Of a stretch of 64,000 nt of DNA, positions 32,621 to 44,955 are shown one piece after another (the first letter of the stretch is position 1; each line of letters begins with the position of its first letter). Position numbers and translations under genes: made by a program. This stretch comes from Bullera alba. Taxonomy: Eukaryota > Basidiomycota > Tremellomycetes > Tremellales > Bulleraceae. The notes beneath the pieces are model-generated. The model was given only the letters and a program-made list of their open reading frames with translations, made no database searches and was not told the DNA's origin. The DNA is taken from the NCBI GenBank assembly GCA_001600095.1, contig BCIX01000003.1, forward strand, positions 806,001 through 870,000. The letters are read 5' to 3'.

Positions 32621-34049
32621 ATGGCCTCACCACCTTACATGAACTCTCGGTCTCCACCACCGCTTCAACACCCTAAACCGACACATCCGGCTTATCCACC
32701 TCCCGAACCACCTCACACCCCTGCAGCCTCGACAAATTCGTCGCCATACTCTCAAGCGCAGCGGATCTCTCAAGATGGATATATGCGATACTCTTCCCCT
32801 CCGGTTCAAGAATCCTCTGCATCATCTTCATCCACTGGTCTCGGAGGAATCGGTTTGAGCACCGGTGTCAATGCCTACGCGGCACCCAATGCGAGTCAGA
32901 GGCAAGGCTATGTCGCCAGTCCGCCCATTAACGGGGCCATGGGATATCAGAGCATGCCGAATGGTATGGGAGGCCCAGGTCAGCCTCAGCCTGGTGTTGG
33001 AGTCGGAGCCGGGCAGCAAGGGTTTGGCGGATGGCCAGGGATGAATGACGCAACGGCGCAAATGGGGGTTCAGTTTGGTAAAAGCGCTGTTGCCGCAGGT
33101 CAGGATTACGTCGAGAAGAACGTGAGTGGGAGTCTGCAGACTTCCTCTTGTCATCTGTACCCGCCCCGAGTGTTAGATGGAATGCTGACACCGTCCGCAG
33201 TTTACTCGATATCTCCCTTTGCAATTGATCAAGACCTCGTTCTCAGTCACCAACTTCTACGTGTTGAACAAGCTCCGACTGGTCCTCTTCCCATGGAGAC
33301 ACAAGCCCTGGGCTAGACAAGTCAGGCGTTCTGGGGACGGAGGTGGTGTCGAGGGCTGGATGCCGCCTAGAGACGATATCAACGCTCCAGATCTCTACAT
33401 CCCAAGTGAGTTTCAGCCTGAGCTTTCTGTAGAGTGCAGCTCTGACCATACTCTTAGTCATGGCTCTGGTCACATACATCCTTCTTGCGGCACTGGCATC
33501 CGGTCTACGATCTAAATTTGACCCAGAACTCCTCGGCATTTCTTTCTCGAAAGCCCTCGCTGTGGTGCTAGTCGAGTTCTTCGCCATCAAGCTGGGTTGC
33601 TACCTCCTCGACGTTCGAGGAGGAGGTGCTAGCGGCGTGGAGCTGATAGGCTACGGGGGATACAAATTCGTCGGGTGAGTCATAGTCCACGCTCACTACC
33701 CCGACATGCTTCAGGATATCGTGCTAACTCGTGTTGCAGCATCACCGTCACGATTTTCGTCAGTTTCCTCAAGTTGGGCTCTTTGGCTACTACCTTGACG
33801 TTCATCTACACCTTTTGCGCCAATGCTTTCTTCCTCGTAAGTCTCCGTCGCACAGCCTTATCGCCTCAATTGCTGATGTACTGGTTGCAGCTGCGATCAC
33901 TCAAATACGTGCTCCTGCCCGACCCCTCGGCGATGTCGGCCGTGACTTCCGGCACGCTATCACATGCTCAGAGGTCCAGACGGGTGCAGTTCTTGTTCGT
34001 CATGGCTGTTTCGCAGGTGTTGTGGATGGGCTGGCTCAGTCGGGTGTAG
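32621..34049 (+). CDS. YIF1: YIF1-family ER/Golgi membrane protein
   Basis: Five exons (32621-33121, 33201-33405, 33458-33674, 33740-33836, 33891-34049) give 392 residues. The first 165 are Pro/Ser/Gly/Gln-rich cytosolic sequence. The Yif1/Hrf1 domain follows with TSFSVTNFYVLNKLRLVLF, FPWRHKPWARQ, then MPPRDDINAPDLYIP and IMALVTYILLAALASGL, the first of five hydrophobic segments. Yif1 pairs with Yip1 and binds Rab GTPases in COPII vesicle traffic between ER and Golgi. The protein ends directly after a hydrophobic helix (QVLWMGWLSRV). Confidence 0.93.
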
Positions 34050-34373
34050 AGGGAGTATGACAACCGCTGCCTTTCGCGAATGCATCAACTTGAGCGGCAC
34101 CCTGCCTTGAGCTGCAGTCTTCTCATAAGCAAGCATCGCATGTCATCGTCTTGCAGAGCGGTCTACCAACCTTGCAACTTGCAGAGCCGAGGCTCGACTC
34201 CAGGGAGCAGAGTACTAGTTGCGATCAACCGAGAGCAGCCGCTTTGGCAGTAAAGGGGTGGGCCGAATATGTTTCCGCTGTTTTTGGCGTCAAATCGAAA
34301 TCTAGCAACCTCTTTCTGAAATTCCGTCTCATTGGATGTATCTCTTGGTGGTATACACTACCATACTACCATC
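34050..34373. other. 324 bp between YIF1 and uS15m
   Basis: Spacer between tandem plus-strand genes. A GGCTCGACTCC string (about 34192-34202) resembles a tRNA B box but no tRNA folds around it. Confidence 0.45.
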
Positions 34374-35446
34374 ATGTCTCGAGCCTTTCCATCTCTAGGG
34401 TCTCTACGACACTCTCTCCGTGAGTAGTCTGATCGGAATCGCAATTTGAGTATCGCTGATAGCTTCGCAGCCCAATTTGGCCAGGCTTCATCGTCGACAT
34501 CGTCCATCGGAGCATCATGCGTTGCTAGCTCTTCCCGATCGCACTTCCACACCACCGCTCCTGCTGCGGTATGGCCCCCTCCCCCACCTCGCAATCAGAC
34601 CAGGCAGGAGAGACAGGCGTACCGACTGAAAAAGCGAAAGTTCTACGAAGAGCGTAAATCGTTCAAAGAGCCCGGAATCCCAGACTACGTATTGGGTCAT
34701 ATTGCCCAAGACACGCAATCGCCCATCAAAGTGACCCGAACGGAATTCGCATCGAACCCCTCGGATCAAGGTATCCTGAAGGACACGTGGAAGGATTGTC
34801 GATTGGCCAAGATCCTCCTCCACCCTCAAGAAGTTTGGGACCAGCCAGTGCCCAATTACGACCAGGGCGAAATGCCGAAACATCTCGTGCCCGGTCTGAA
34901 CGAGGATGACAAGCGGATCTTGTTCAAGGTCGTTCCTTATGCCTCGTCGCACCTCGCCCACACGGCCGCCATGTTCGACCCCAACAGCGGTATTCTAGAC
35001 GGCCTGCATCAGGAGAAATTAAACGAAACAATCACCGCACAGGACAAACAGTCGGAAATGCTGTACAGAATTCTCGATCTCAGAAACGCAGACAGACCCA
35101 CGATCAACGCTGTCAACAGGCGGCGCATCATCGATGAGTTTGGAGGCGGCACAGATTCCGGTGGCACCATCGTCCAAAGTGAGTGAACATATAGATTCGC
35201 AAAGAGGTTATTCGCTGACGCCAAACAGTCGCCCTTCTGACAATGCAGATCAGAGGTCTGAACGAGCACATGCTCGCCCACCCAGCAGATATCCACAACA
35301 GGCGGAGAATCAAGATGTTGGTCCAACAACGTGCCAGGATGTGCAAATACCTCAAAAGGTCGCAGCCGAAGCAGTACGACCAGACTCTGGCCGACTGTGG
35401 TCTCGACAGGCGGACGGTCGAGGGGGAGTTGGTCTTTGCCTTTTAA
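34374..35446 (+). CDS. MRPS28: Mitochondrial small-subunit ribosomal protein uS15m
   Basis: Three exons (34374-34419, 34471-35178, 35229-35446) give 323 residues. The N-terminus (MSRAFPSLGSLRHSL, then Ser-rich HFHTTAPA) is a mitochondrial presequence. The uS15 domain is at the C-terminus, IALLTMQIRGLNEHMLAHP followed by RRRIKMLVQQRARMCKYLKR, the conserved rRNA-binding helices. The long N-terminal extension (about 230 residues before the S15 core) is typical of fungal mitochondrial S15 (yeast Mrps28). The ATG at 34374 is chosen because the exon-1 peptide supplies the presequence. An intron-retained start at 34446 lacks an ATG-supported presequence. Confidence 0.92.
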
Positions 35447-35658
35447 GTGTGAGTCGAGCTTTCACCCCTCTTCTGCCTCCTCGAAGCCGCGCTGCATCCC
35501 CTCCTCCCCCCTTAATGATGTTTAACATGATTTAATGAGCCTGATCAACTCTCTCGAGAGTTGGTAGATGTCAAACTAAACCCTGAATCCACACCCACCA
35601 GAACCTTGTCTACGAGACCAAAGTTCCAACGAGTACATGTTGCTGATACTCTACAATG

Positions 35659-38556
35659 CTATTCTAGCACGACGAGCACGTTGCCTTCTTCGACATTACC
35701 GCCCTTCTTCACTCCGACTTTCTTGACCACTCCGTCCTTGCCCGCCCGTATGTTGATCTCCATCTTCATGCTCTCGAGGACGACACACACTTGGCCGCTC
35801 TTGACCTCGTCGCCTTCTTTGACCTTGACGTCGATGACGTTGGCCGGCATCGGGGAGACTAGGTTGTCGGACGATTGGGCCGAGGACGCCATCGACTCTG
35901 CTAGCGCAGCTTTGGGTTTGAGCGTGAGGATGTGGTGGGTCGATAATGTGAACACATGCAATTTATTGCCTTGGGGTATGATCGTGCTCTGCATCTTGTT
36001 CCCCAAAGCCTCTTTGCCACCGCCGCCGCCACTGCTGACCGAAGTAAACTGGGTTGTCAACTCCGTACCGCCGATCAAGCTTGGTCGAGCAGTGACTTGA
36101 TATCCGTCATCCCCGCGGACGGTGTATGTGCCATAACCAGAGGACGACACGACCACGGAACCCTGTTCGAATTCGACCTTCTGCTCGTGAGCGGCGCCGA
36201 ACCGCCTGAAAGGCAAGCTCGACCATGGACCGGCAGTCGAGCTCGCGAGGGATTGTGCCGATTGGGTGGAGAGGTATAATGCCGCTTGGGCCAGTATCTC
36301 CGTTGGCACATTGACAGCAGGGAAGAGTTCCTTCTCGTGGGTCTACGCGAGCGAGATTTGTCAGTCCGCTTTCCAAAGCGGGTCACTTGGAAGATTGACA
36401 TACGGGGATAAAGCTCGTTTTGACGGAACCCTTTGCAAATTCCGGATGACCGGCGACTTGCTTCAAAAACTCCACATTGGTACTTGGTCCAACGACCTGA
36501 TACTCTCCAAGCGCATTCTTCAACATGGACAAAGCTTCCGCCCTATCCCGCCCATGAACGATCAATTTGGCAATCTAACCCAAGCTGATCAGCGTGATTG
36601 CCCTTGAGACCAAAGACCGACTCACCATGGGATCGTAATATGACGATACCTCGTCGCCTTCGACGAAGCCCGTTTCCAACCGGTGTGGCGAGTTGACAGG
36701 CGCTCGCGTGTGGATCAACCGTCCAGCGTCGGGTAAGAAGTTCCTGAAATTGACCACCTCGGTCAGAACTGGCAAAATGATGCGCTTGACAGAGGATTCA
36801 CTCACGACTCTGGCTTCTCGGCATATATCCTCGCCTCGAAGGCGTGACCCATACAGGGGATCTGCTCCTGCTTCATCGGCAACGCATTGCCCGAAGCGAT
36901 CTCCTCAAGGTCAGCTACAGGGAAGCTGATGAGAATGGCTGCGGCTTGGCTCACCGACAATTGCCATTCAACCAGGTCCACCCCGGTCACCATCTCCGTC
37001 ACGGGGTGTCTAGCGATATCAACAACATGTAATCTCAACTGGCACTTACTCTACTTGCAGCCGAGTGTTCCTGCGAAAAGGTCTTTGTCAGCGCAAAGGC
37101 AGTCTCACTGAATTCAGCACTCACATCTCCATGAAGAAGTATTCGTCGGTCGTGGCGTCCATGATGAACTCGACGGTACCAGCCCCAACGCTAAACGGAA
37201 GGTCAATGACCTCCTTCACTCGTTGAGCTGCACTCACTAGTTGACCGCCTTGGCTGCTGCGACTGCCTTGTCCGCAAAGTCCCGTTTGAGCTCCGGACTC
37301 AGTCCCGGCGCCGGAGCCTCCTCAATGATCTCTACGCCGGGTCACCCAAGGCCTTCGGTACCACGAGACTGATACACTCACTCTGGTGTCTTCGCTGGAC
37401 TGAGCAGTCTCGCTCCCATAAAGCGACACAATCACCGAATGTATCCCCAAACACTTGTACCTCGACGTGACGCGGTCGCTCGAGCCATCGCTCCAACAGG
37501 ACTTCATCGTTGCCAAACGACTTGATGGCTTCTCGTTTCGCTGAAAGCACTTCCTCTTCTAGGTCGTCATGGTTGCGCACTACTCTCATGCCTTTACCGC
37601 CTCCTCCGTGGGTTGGCTTGATGAGTAGAGGGTATCCGACTTTCTTGGCGGCTTCCTTGATCGTCGCCATGTCCTGATCCGCGCCATGGTATCCCCTAGC
37701 AGAAGTTGCTGTGAGCTTTCGTACAGTCGTAACCAACGCTGGACTCACGGGACACACGGGACGCCTGCCGCGAGCATGATCTCTTTGGATTCTCGCTTCG
37801 AGCCCATACTCTTGATAGCCTGCGCTGGGGGACCTATGAAGACCAGTCCTTCCGTTTGTACCCTCTCTGCAAAGATGGGCGACTCGGAGAGGAAACCGTA
37901 ACCTGGGTGGATGGCCTGCGCTCCGGTTACTTTGGCCACGGCAATGATCCTGTCCATCACTAGCTACTCTGAGTCAGAGGCGCCCCGGATCTTGGAAGAC
38001 GTGCTTACATAGGACTCTGCGGACGGTGCTGGGCCTATACAATATGCCTCATCGGCCTAAGCTCTATCAGCAAAGAGTAGCCAATGGCTTAACCTAGCCT
38101 TGACTGACCATGGCGACGTGCATGCAGTCCTTGTCTGCTTCCGAGTACACGGCGACAGTCTTGACTCCTAGTTTCCTAGCTGTCCGGATGATACGACACG
38201 CAATCTCCCCTCTTAGCGTGATTACTGGTCAGCTTTCTCATGGGCAGCCGCGGCCGGTCTTCAGACGATCGAACGTACCTATTGGCAATGAGGATCTTGT
38301 CGAAGAGGGGTTTGCCCTGTCCCTCCTCTCCCACTCCGCTAGCGGCGGCCCATAGGCCGCTGGAGGGGACGGCTTGTGGCTGTACCGAGCCCATAGACCG
38401 CTGCAGTGTCTGACCATGAGATCTTGAGACCGCGAGAGGCACAGTGGTAGAAGAAGGCCCCAAGGTCGATATGTGGCATACAAGAGTCGCGGACCCTTGT
38501 ATCGAGCGGGGCTTGGGCAGACGTGCTCGACGAGCGTTGATCGCGAGTGATTTCAT
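35659..38556 (-). CDS. MCCA: 3-Methylcrotonyl-CoA carboxylase, biotin-containing alpha subunit
   Basis: Roughly ten exons, near 740 residues. An Arg-rich presequence ([17 protein letters not shown]) precedes the biotin carboxylase domain: [27 protein letters not shown], the ATP-grasp loop [23 protein letters not shown], and EMNTRLQVEHPVTEM. A BT/linker region follows, then the C-terminal biotinyl domain with ESMKMEI, where the Lys carries biotin, and [16 protein letters not shown] before it. The complex carboxylates 3-methylcrotonyl-CoA in mitochondrial leucine breakdown. The beta subunit is not in this window. Exon borders near 36880-37200 were followed only by frame and motif continuity. 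Confidence 0.93.
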
Positions 38557-39047
38557 GGTGAATGACAGCGTGTGTTGTTGCTTGCGGACGTGCTGATCCC
38601 TCAGTGATGACAGAGTGTTGCAAACAGGAGGATGGAAGTCACCACTTAGATGCTGTAGTAGCCATGTAGCCAAGGCATCTCAGAGGTGTCCCACATGTGC
38701 AGTGTAGAGTACAGGTCCGCCGTATGCTCGTGACTGACCGTACGTACGGGTATTTCAAACTGCCGGTCAAACCGGCCGGAACTTGCCGGCCAAGCGCTCA
38801 GCGCTGTCAGCGCTCATACACGCGCTTGCTTTCGAGCTGCGGTGCTACCGATGTTGTGCGGTCTTCAAGCGGTCTTGAATAGTGTGCCACCATGCAATGC
38901 AGATGCTGTTTTGGTACGGGCAGAGCAGCAGGTAGTGCAGCCAGCACGAGACGAAACTGAATCATGCAATTATCTATGACTGTATGTTGACTAAGACTGT
39001 AACCTCTGTTCAAGCGCCATCCTTGGCGGCTGACTGGCTCCTGAGCC
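38557..39047. other. 491 bp, MCCA promoter and RPE1 3' flank
   Basis: Contains clustered GCCGG/CCGGCC palindromic strings near 38760-38800 (CCGGTCAAACCGGCCGG-like) and no coding region. Confidence 0.45.
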
Positions 39048-40085
39048 CTACTTCTGCTGCTTGCTGATCTCGTCGTTGACAGCCGTCTTCAGCTCGGTGA
39101 TGACCTTCTTCGGGTCGTCGGCGCCGAAGATGGCAGTGCCAGCTACCAGGACGTTGGATCCTGTGATCGGCATATCAGCAGGGTGCCTCCTTAGTGTTCC
39201 TCTCGCGCTACCTGGAGAGGGAGCACCTCACTCACCTGCCTGTGCGCACTGGCACGCGTTTCCAGGTCCAACACCACCATCGACCTGGATGTTCTTGCCA
39301 GGGAACCTCTCCCTCAACTCCTTGACTTTTTCTAGGCACTCTGGCATGAATTTCTGTCCTCCACGTCCAGGCTTCACCGTCATGACTAGTAGCAGATCCG
39401 CCGATTTGCCCAGCGAGTCAGTGATAACAGAAGCAGGCGTTTCGGGTGAGATAGCGAGACCGGCTAGGAGCTTATGCGAATGGATCAAGTCAATGACTTC
39501 CTGGTGGTTGTCTGAGGAAGTCAGCTCATAGTCAACCTCGATAGCTACGTGTTCGCGACGCTCTCGACAGCTGTCACGGACTCACCGGCTGCTTCGTAAT
39601 GGAAGGTATACGATTTACCACCTGCTTTCGCGACTTCCGGCACCCACTGCACACCATTAACCAGGGCCTTCGGAAGGCGGTCACCCTCCACTCACCTTGG
39701 CTGGATCCGAGACCATCATATGGCAGTCCATGAAGATATTTGGGACGTTCTTATGCACGCTCTCTAGGACGGGAAAGCCTAATGTGATATTGGGGACGAA
39801 GTGCCTGTAGCCGGGGGCGATCAGGACGATCCAGCTCAACCATCACGCTAGCTCTCACCCATCCATCACATCTAAGCGTAGGTCAGCATGGCTACCATCA
39901 CCATGAGGTATCACGCAGCCACCTACCCATATGCAGCCACTGGGCGCCGTTGTCCATCATTCTCTGACACTCATTGCTAAGGTTGGACAGGTCGCTCTGG
40001 AGGTACATTCAGCTCGAGCACGACATTAAGGTAGCGGTAGCTGACTCACTGCCAGGACGGAAGGGGAGATGATGGCTTCAGACAT
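39048..40085 (-). CDS. RPE1: Ribulose-5-phosphate 3-epimerase
   Basis: About eight exons. The protein starts [18 protein letters not shown], followed by [19 protein letters not shown] with the catalytic Asp/His, [43 protein letters not shown] and a last segment [13 protein letters not shown]. These are the TIM-barrel metal-binding and phosphate-binding motifs of the epimerase, which interconverts ribulose-5-P and xylulose-5-P in the non-oxidative pentose phosphate pathway. One exon is 13 nt (39859-39871), encoding most of the DVMDG catalytic motif. Ends in ISKQQK. Confidence 0.95.
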
Positions 40086-40414
40086 GGCAGATATCAAGTG
40101 CAGGGAGTCAGTAGGCTAATCGTCTGGTATTGAGTGGTAGACGCGAGTGATACAGCAAGAAAGAAAAGTCAAGGACGTCTGGAGGAGTACGTCGCGACGT
40201 CGACCGTGCATGACGCAGAGAGTGGGGAGAGATCTAGATCTGTTTCCGGCGGAACTTGAATATCACTCATGGACCTTTTAAGCGATTTATCCGAGGATGT
40301 TCGCCACCCAAGCGCGTAGAGGGTGTGTTGCTGCTGCTGCTGCTGATGACGGGCTGCTTTGACTGCTATCAATAACGACTGCTACGCACATCCGTAGCAT
40401 CAAGGTCAGACACT
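40086..40414. promoter_or_regulatory. 329-bp divergent promoter (RPE1 / PRP28) with a short CTG run
   Basis: Contains a run of five CTG/GCT triplets (about 40328-40345), a possible slippage site, plus GTACGTCGCGACGTCGAC-like palindromic sequence near 40187. No coding region. Confidence 0.5.
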
Positions 40415-42853
40415 ATGGCCGGACCGGTATCCGTAGAGGACATCCTCGCCAAGCAAAAGGCGGAAAAGGAGGCAGCTTCGAAGGTATGTCGCTCATCTCA
40501 CCTTGAAGCAGTAACTGACATCTTCACTATAGCCAAAGTTCTTGACGAAAGCTGATCGAGCCAAGATCGCCCTTGAGAAGCGCAATGCGGAGATTCAGTC
40601 TCAGCAGCAGAAAGAGGAGGCGGAGAAGCGGGAGAGAATAGAGTTTGAGCGTGCTGCCGAGGAGGAAAGGCGGAGGAAGGATGCTGAGCGATATGGCGGC
40701 CGGAATGATGGGTATGATCGGTACGCCAGAGGTGGCCCACAGGGGAGATATCAGGATGACAGGTATGGTCGGGGAGGGAGGGATGGGTATGGTCAGCACC
40801 AGCAGCAGGGGTACGGTCACGGTCAACAGAATGGCCAGCAGAACGGACAGAATGGACATGGCTCGTACGGTCAAGGTCAGGGTGGACAGCAAGGTGCCCC
40901 TTCGGGACCAAGAGGAGGTGCGCCCACTGGACCAAGATCTCAGCAGAACAATCTGTCGACACCCAACAGATCGTCCCCGCTAGCTGGCTCCTCAACGACC
41001 GGGAGGAATGGGGATCACTCGCAGCCTACCACGCCGGGAGATGCGGCTCAGCCTACAGCGGCGGAATTGGACGTCATCAGAGCGAGATATCTGGGTGAAA
41101 AGCTGGGCGGGAAGAAACCCCGGCTCAGGAAGATGCCCGATAAGAAGATTGTTTTCGATTGGAAAGCCGAGGATGACACTTCTGGCGATCAATCACGGTT
41201 CATATCGGAAAACTCGCCCGCGATGCCCGTGGGAGGTATGCTGGGAGGAAGAGTGGTCGGATACGAAAACGGAGCTACGAGTCGCGAGGGTACCCCTGGA
41301 TCATCAACTACAGCGTGAGTATCCGTGCAGACTCCAAGCCTGAGGAGCTGTTGCGCTGATGTCGATTCCAGATACGCCGATGCGCTGGAGAAACGTCGGG
41401 CTGGACGAGGCAACAACGACGAGCGACACTGGTCGGATAAACCCCTGGATGAGATGAAGGAGCGTGATTGGAGAATCTTCAGAGAAGACTTCAGTATTGC
41501 TGCCCGTGGTGGACATATACCGGTTCCCCTGCGAAGTTGGAAGGAATCCAATATACCACCTAAGATCCTGGAGATTATCGAAGAGGTCGGATACACCGAG
41601 CCAAGTCCGATCCAGAGGCAGGCTATTCCTATTGGAATGCAGAATAGAGATCTGATAGGTATCGCCAAAACAGGTCAGTCCGGGTTGTCAAGGTGACTCA
41701 GGCAGTGTTGACTGACTCTACCATAGGTTCCGGTAAAACTGCTGCGTTCGTAATTCCCATGCTCGACTACATCTCCCACCTGCCACCACTGAACGACGAA
41801 AATCGACATAAGGGTCCTTATGCGCTGATCATGGCTCCGACACGTGAATTGGCGAATCAGATCGAGAGTGAGACGGCCAAGTTCGCCACGAGGATGGGAT
41901 ATAAGTCCGTCTCTATCATCGGAGGTCGATCGGTTGAAGAGCAGCAATTCGCTCTACGGGACGGTGCCGAGATCATCATTGCCACGCCTGGTCGATTGAA
42001 GGACATGATTGACAAGTCGATGATTGTCATGACGCAGTGTCGATACGTGGTCATGGACGAAGCCGACCGAATGGTCGACCTCGGATTCGAAATCGATCTC
42101 AACTTCATCCTCGACGCCATGCCCTCGTCTTTCCTGAAGCCCGACTCGATCGAGGCGACAATGGCTGGTCACGAGGAATGGACAGGATGGCGAGTGACGA
42201 CATTGTTCAGTGCGACAATGCCTCCTGCCGTTCAAAGGCTGTCCATGAAGTATCTCCGGAAACCCGCCACCGTCACCATCGGTACCGCTGGTGAAGCTGT
42301 AGACACGGTCGAGCAGAGGGTCGAGTTTATCGGTTCTGAGGAAAAGAAGAAAGCTCGACTCACGGATATCCTCCGCAATGGCGGTTTCGCCCCACCCATC
42401 ATCATCTTTGTCAACCAGAAAAAGACGGCGGACATGGTTCTCAAATACGTCCACCAGGCCGGATTCTCGGGAACATCCCTCCACTCGGACAAGTCGCAAC
42501 AGCAGAGAGAGGAGTCGCTGCAATCACTCCGAGATGGCAATACGGCGGTACTCGTCGCCACGGACGTCGCGGGACGAGGTATCGACGTCAGCGATGTCAG
42601 TCTGGTTGTCAATTTCGCCATGCCGGACACGATCGAGAAATACGTCCATCGTATTGGAAGAACAGGTCGTGCTGGCAAATTGGGTGTGGCCATTACTTTC
42701 CTTTCGGAACAGGATGACGAAGTCATGTTTGACCTCAAAAAGGAGATTGAGAAGTCGCCGATTTCGACAATGAACCAGGAGCTCGCGCGGCACGACGCCG
42801 CAAAGACTCGTGTGACGAGGGAGATGAAGAGGAAGAGGGAGGAACTTGATTAG
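40415..42853 (+). CDS. PRP28: DEAD-box pre-mRNA splicing helicase Prp28 (U5-100K)
   Basis: Four exons (40415-40483, 40533-41314, 41372-41673, 41727-42853) give 759 residues. The N-terminal 250 residues start with a charged coiled-coil ([18 protein letters not shown]) and become a Gln/Gly-rich low-complexity run. Then [13 protein letters not shown] and [20 protein letters not shown], diagnostic for Prp28. Helicase motifs are Q ([12 protein letters not shown]), I ([10 protein letters not shown], spanning an intron), Ia (PTRELANQ), Ib (TPGRL), II ([12 protein letters not shown]), III (FSATMPP) and VI (HRIGRTGR). Prp28 displaces U1 from the 5' splice site for U6. Confidence 0.96.
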
Positions 42854-42943
42854 GTGTTCACTTCCATCGGTGATGGAACTTGCTTGGAGTAGAACCCATT
42901 CATCTACAACCGTCATGCATCACAATGTCTAAATCCACGCTTC

Positions 42944-44666
42944 TCAAGCGTGTTGGCTCATCAACCTCTGGACTGTCATCAAAGCTCTGTATCTGACGTC
43001 CCCATTCTCGTGCGCCATGAGCTCCATGACTCTGGTCTTTCCTCCCAGGTCTGCTATCGTCCTAGCCAGTATTCAGCACGTCGATTACCGCTCAAGGTGG
43101 GACTGTACTCACTGCTTCGACTTGTCTCCGCCGTATTTGACGAACTGGCCAAGATCGTGGGCTGCGACAGCCAGAGCGACGGGGTCGTTGCTCTCTTTCA
43201 ATACCTCGACTAGCCGCTTGACTGCCTTTCCGCCATTCTCCTGTCCGACCCTCAGACCATTCTCCTTCCAGAACTCTTCCGACTCGTGGACTGGACCCCA
43301 GACCAAGTGTCCGCTCTCGACCTCGGAGGCGTACTCGTCAAACGTGGTCAATCCCTCGAGTCGCTTAGACAGCTCGTCCTTCAGGTACTGAAGGTCCTCG
43401 GTGATCTCGTCGTCGGACCATTTACGTGATTGTAGAGACTCGACAAATGGTAGTAGTCGACAAGTGAACATCGATGGTAGGTTCTGCTTGGGCGCAATGC
43501 TCAACAGGTTCTAAAAGGGTGATCGTCAGTATACACGCGCAATGAGACAGGGATGCCATGACTCACCCGCAAAGTAGCGACAACGACTCGCTGGACCTTC
43601 TCTTTGACAGCAGCCTTTGCGACACCGATCAGAATGGCAATGATGTCGTATTTCCTAGACCATTATCAGTAAATATGCTTCGATGAAACAGGCTGATTGT
43701 GACCCACTTGTCTAGGCCCTCGGCGGCCATACGCTCAAAGCTGAGTTGCCAGATCGACGTGATCGCCCAATACTGAGCTTGTGGGTTCGGGTTCGATTTC
43801 AGAGACTTGATCAGACTAAACAGACTGTCAGCTTGAGCTCCTCCTCTCAAAGCCCGATGAACCCACCCCGAGATGCACTCTCCCTCCTCCCACACAGCCA
43901 GTCGGAACTGCTTCTTCCCCAATACCGCCGCGAGCACTTGAGCCGCCACTTCCCAGAGCGGTATCCTAGATCCATTCAACAGACCCTGCAGAGACGCAAG
44001 CAATGTACCAGCCAGATTGTACGGGAACGGCTTGTTGTCAGTCCTGCACGCCGGATCAGCAAACGCGTGACAATAGACACATGCCCTTACGCGACTCACG
44101 ACACGAGCAGACCCAGAATTCTCAAGCTCGCCAACACGACCAACTCCTCTTCCATCCCCAAAACGTTGATCAGAGGTCCGTACGGGTCATCCGGGTGTTC
44201 GCTCGTGGCGAGGTTGTGAAACAAAGGAATAGTGGTCGTAGGGTCATTCTGGACCAACATGTCATTGATGGACACGAGGACCGCTTGTACCGTATCCACT
44301 CGTTGTAGCTTCCTCAAGAGGTCGATGTATAAGCGAGCATATTGCTGGCCTTGGGTAGCGATGATCTGCGGTCTCTGCTGTACTGGCTGTCGCGGGAAGT
44401 TCAGTACCCAGCACAAGTCATCCGTACTCGGATGTGTGGGAGATGCTCACCAGCTTCGACAAGGATTTCAGCAGAGATAGTTCGTCGTTGGACAGCAGCT
44501 TGGCTCGTTGATATCCCTGTAAAGCATGGTCAGCCCGACACCTCGCGGCGCTCTCGCGGACCGGCCTCACCTCCCATGGGACTGGCTTTGAGCTGATCTT
44601 GTTACATTGATCGTCGAGATACGGCGAGAAGAACGGAGGCGGGATCGCAGTGACGGTCGCGGCCAT
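42944..44666 (-). CDS. VMA13: V-type proton ATPase subunit H
   Basis: At least seven exons; the 90-bp gap to PRP28 makes the two genes convergent. The start is MAATVTAIPPPFFSPYLDDQ, followed by VPWEGYQRAKLLSNDELSLLKSLSK. Armadillo-type helices follow: IPLFHNLATSEHPDDPYGPL, EEELVVLASLRILGLLVS, PNPQAQYWAITSIWQLSF. The conserved C-terminal domain is KWSDDEITEDLQYLKDEL, HLVWGPVHESEEFWKEN and AVAAHDLGQFVKYGG. Subunit H couples V1 to Vo and prevents ATP hydrolysis by free V1. The protein ends ALMTVQRLMSQHA, the usual C-terminus. Confidence 0.95.
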
Positions 44667-44955
44667 GATGTTGGGTGCTCCTGCGGTATGCTTGGTCGTC
44701 AATATGGATGCAGATCGCTTGTCAACGCTCCAAGCATAGTGCTCATCATCATCGCAGCGCCAACAGCTGGAGGTGATGGTCACAGGCGGCGGGCTCCGGC
44801 TGGTCCGGAAAGATAAGATGGGGGGATCAATTAGATCCCGGTGCTCCTCTGTTGCCACTCACCTCGTCTCGAACTCGACAACTGCTCCGACAACGGCGTG
44901 ATATCGTCGAGAACCTCTTACTTGTCTCTTCTCACACAAAAGAGACTGGGCGACA

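Noticed and set aside
34192..34202. tRNA B-box-like string GGCTCGACTCC
   Set aside because: No matching A box, acceptor stem or T-arm pairing could be built around it.
40328..40345. CTG repeat as a possible coding poly-Gln or expansion
   Set aside because: It lies in the RPE1/PRP28 promoter and has only five units; recorded as a promoter feature only.
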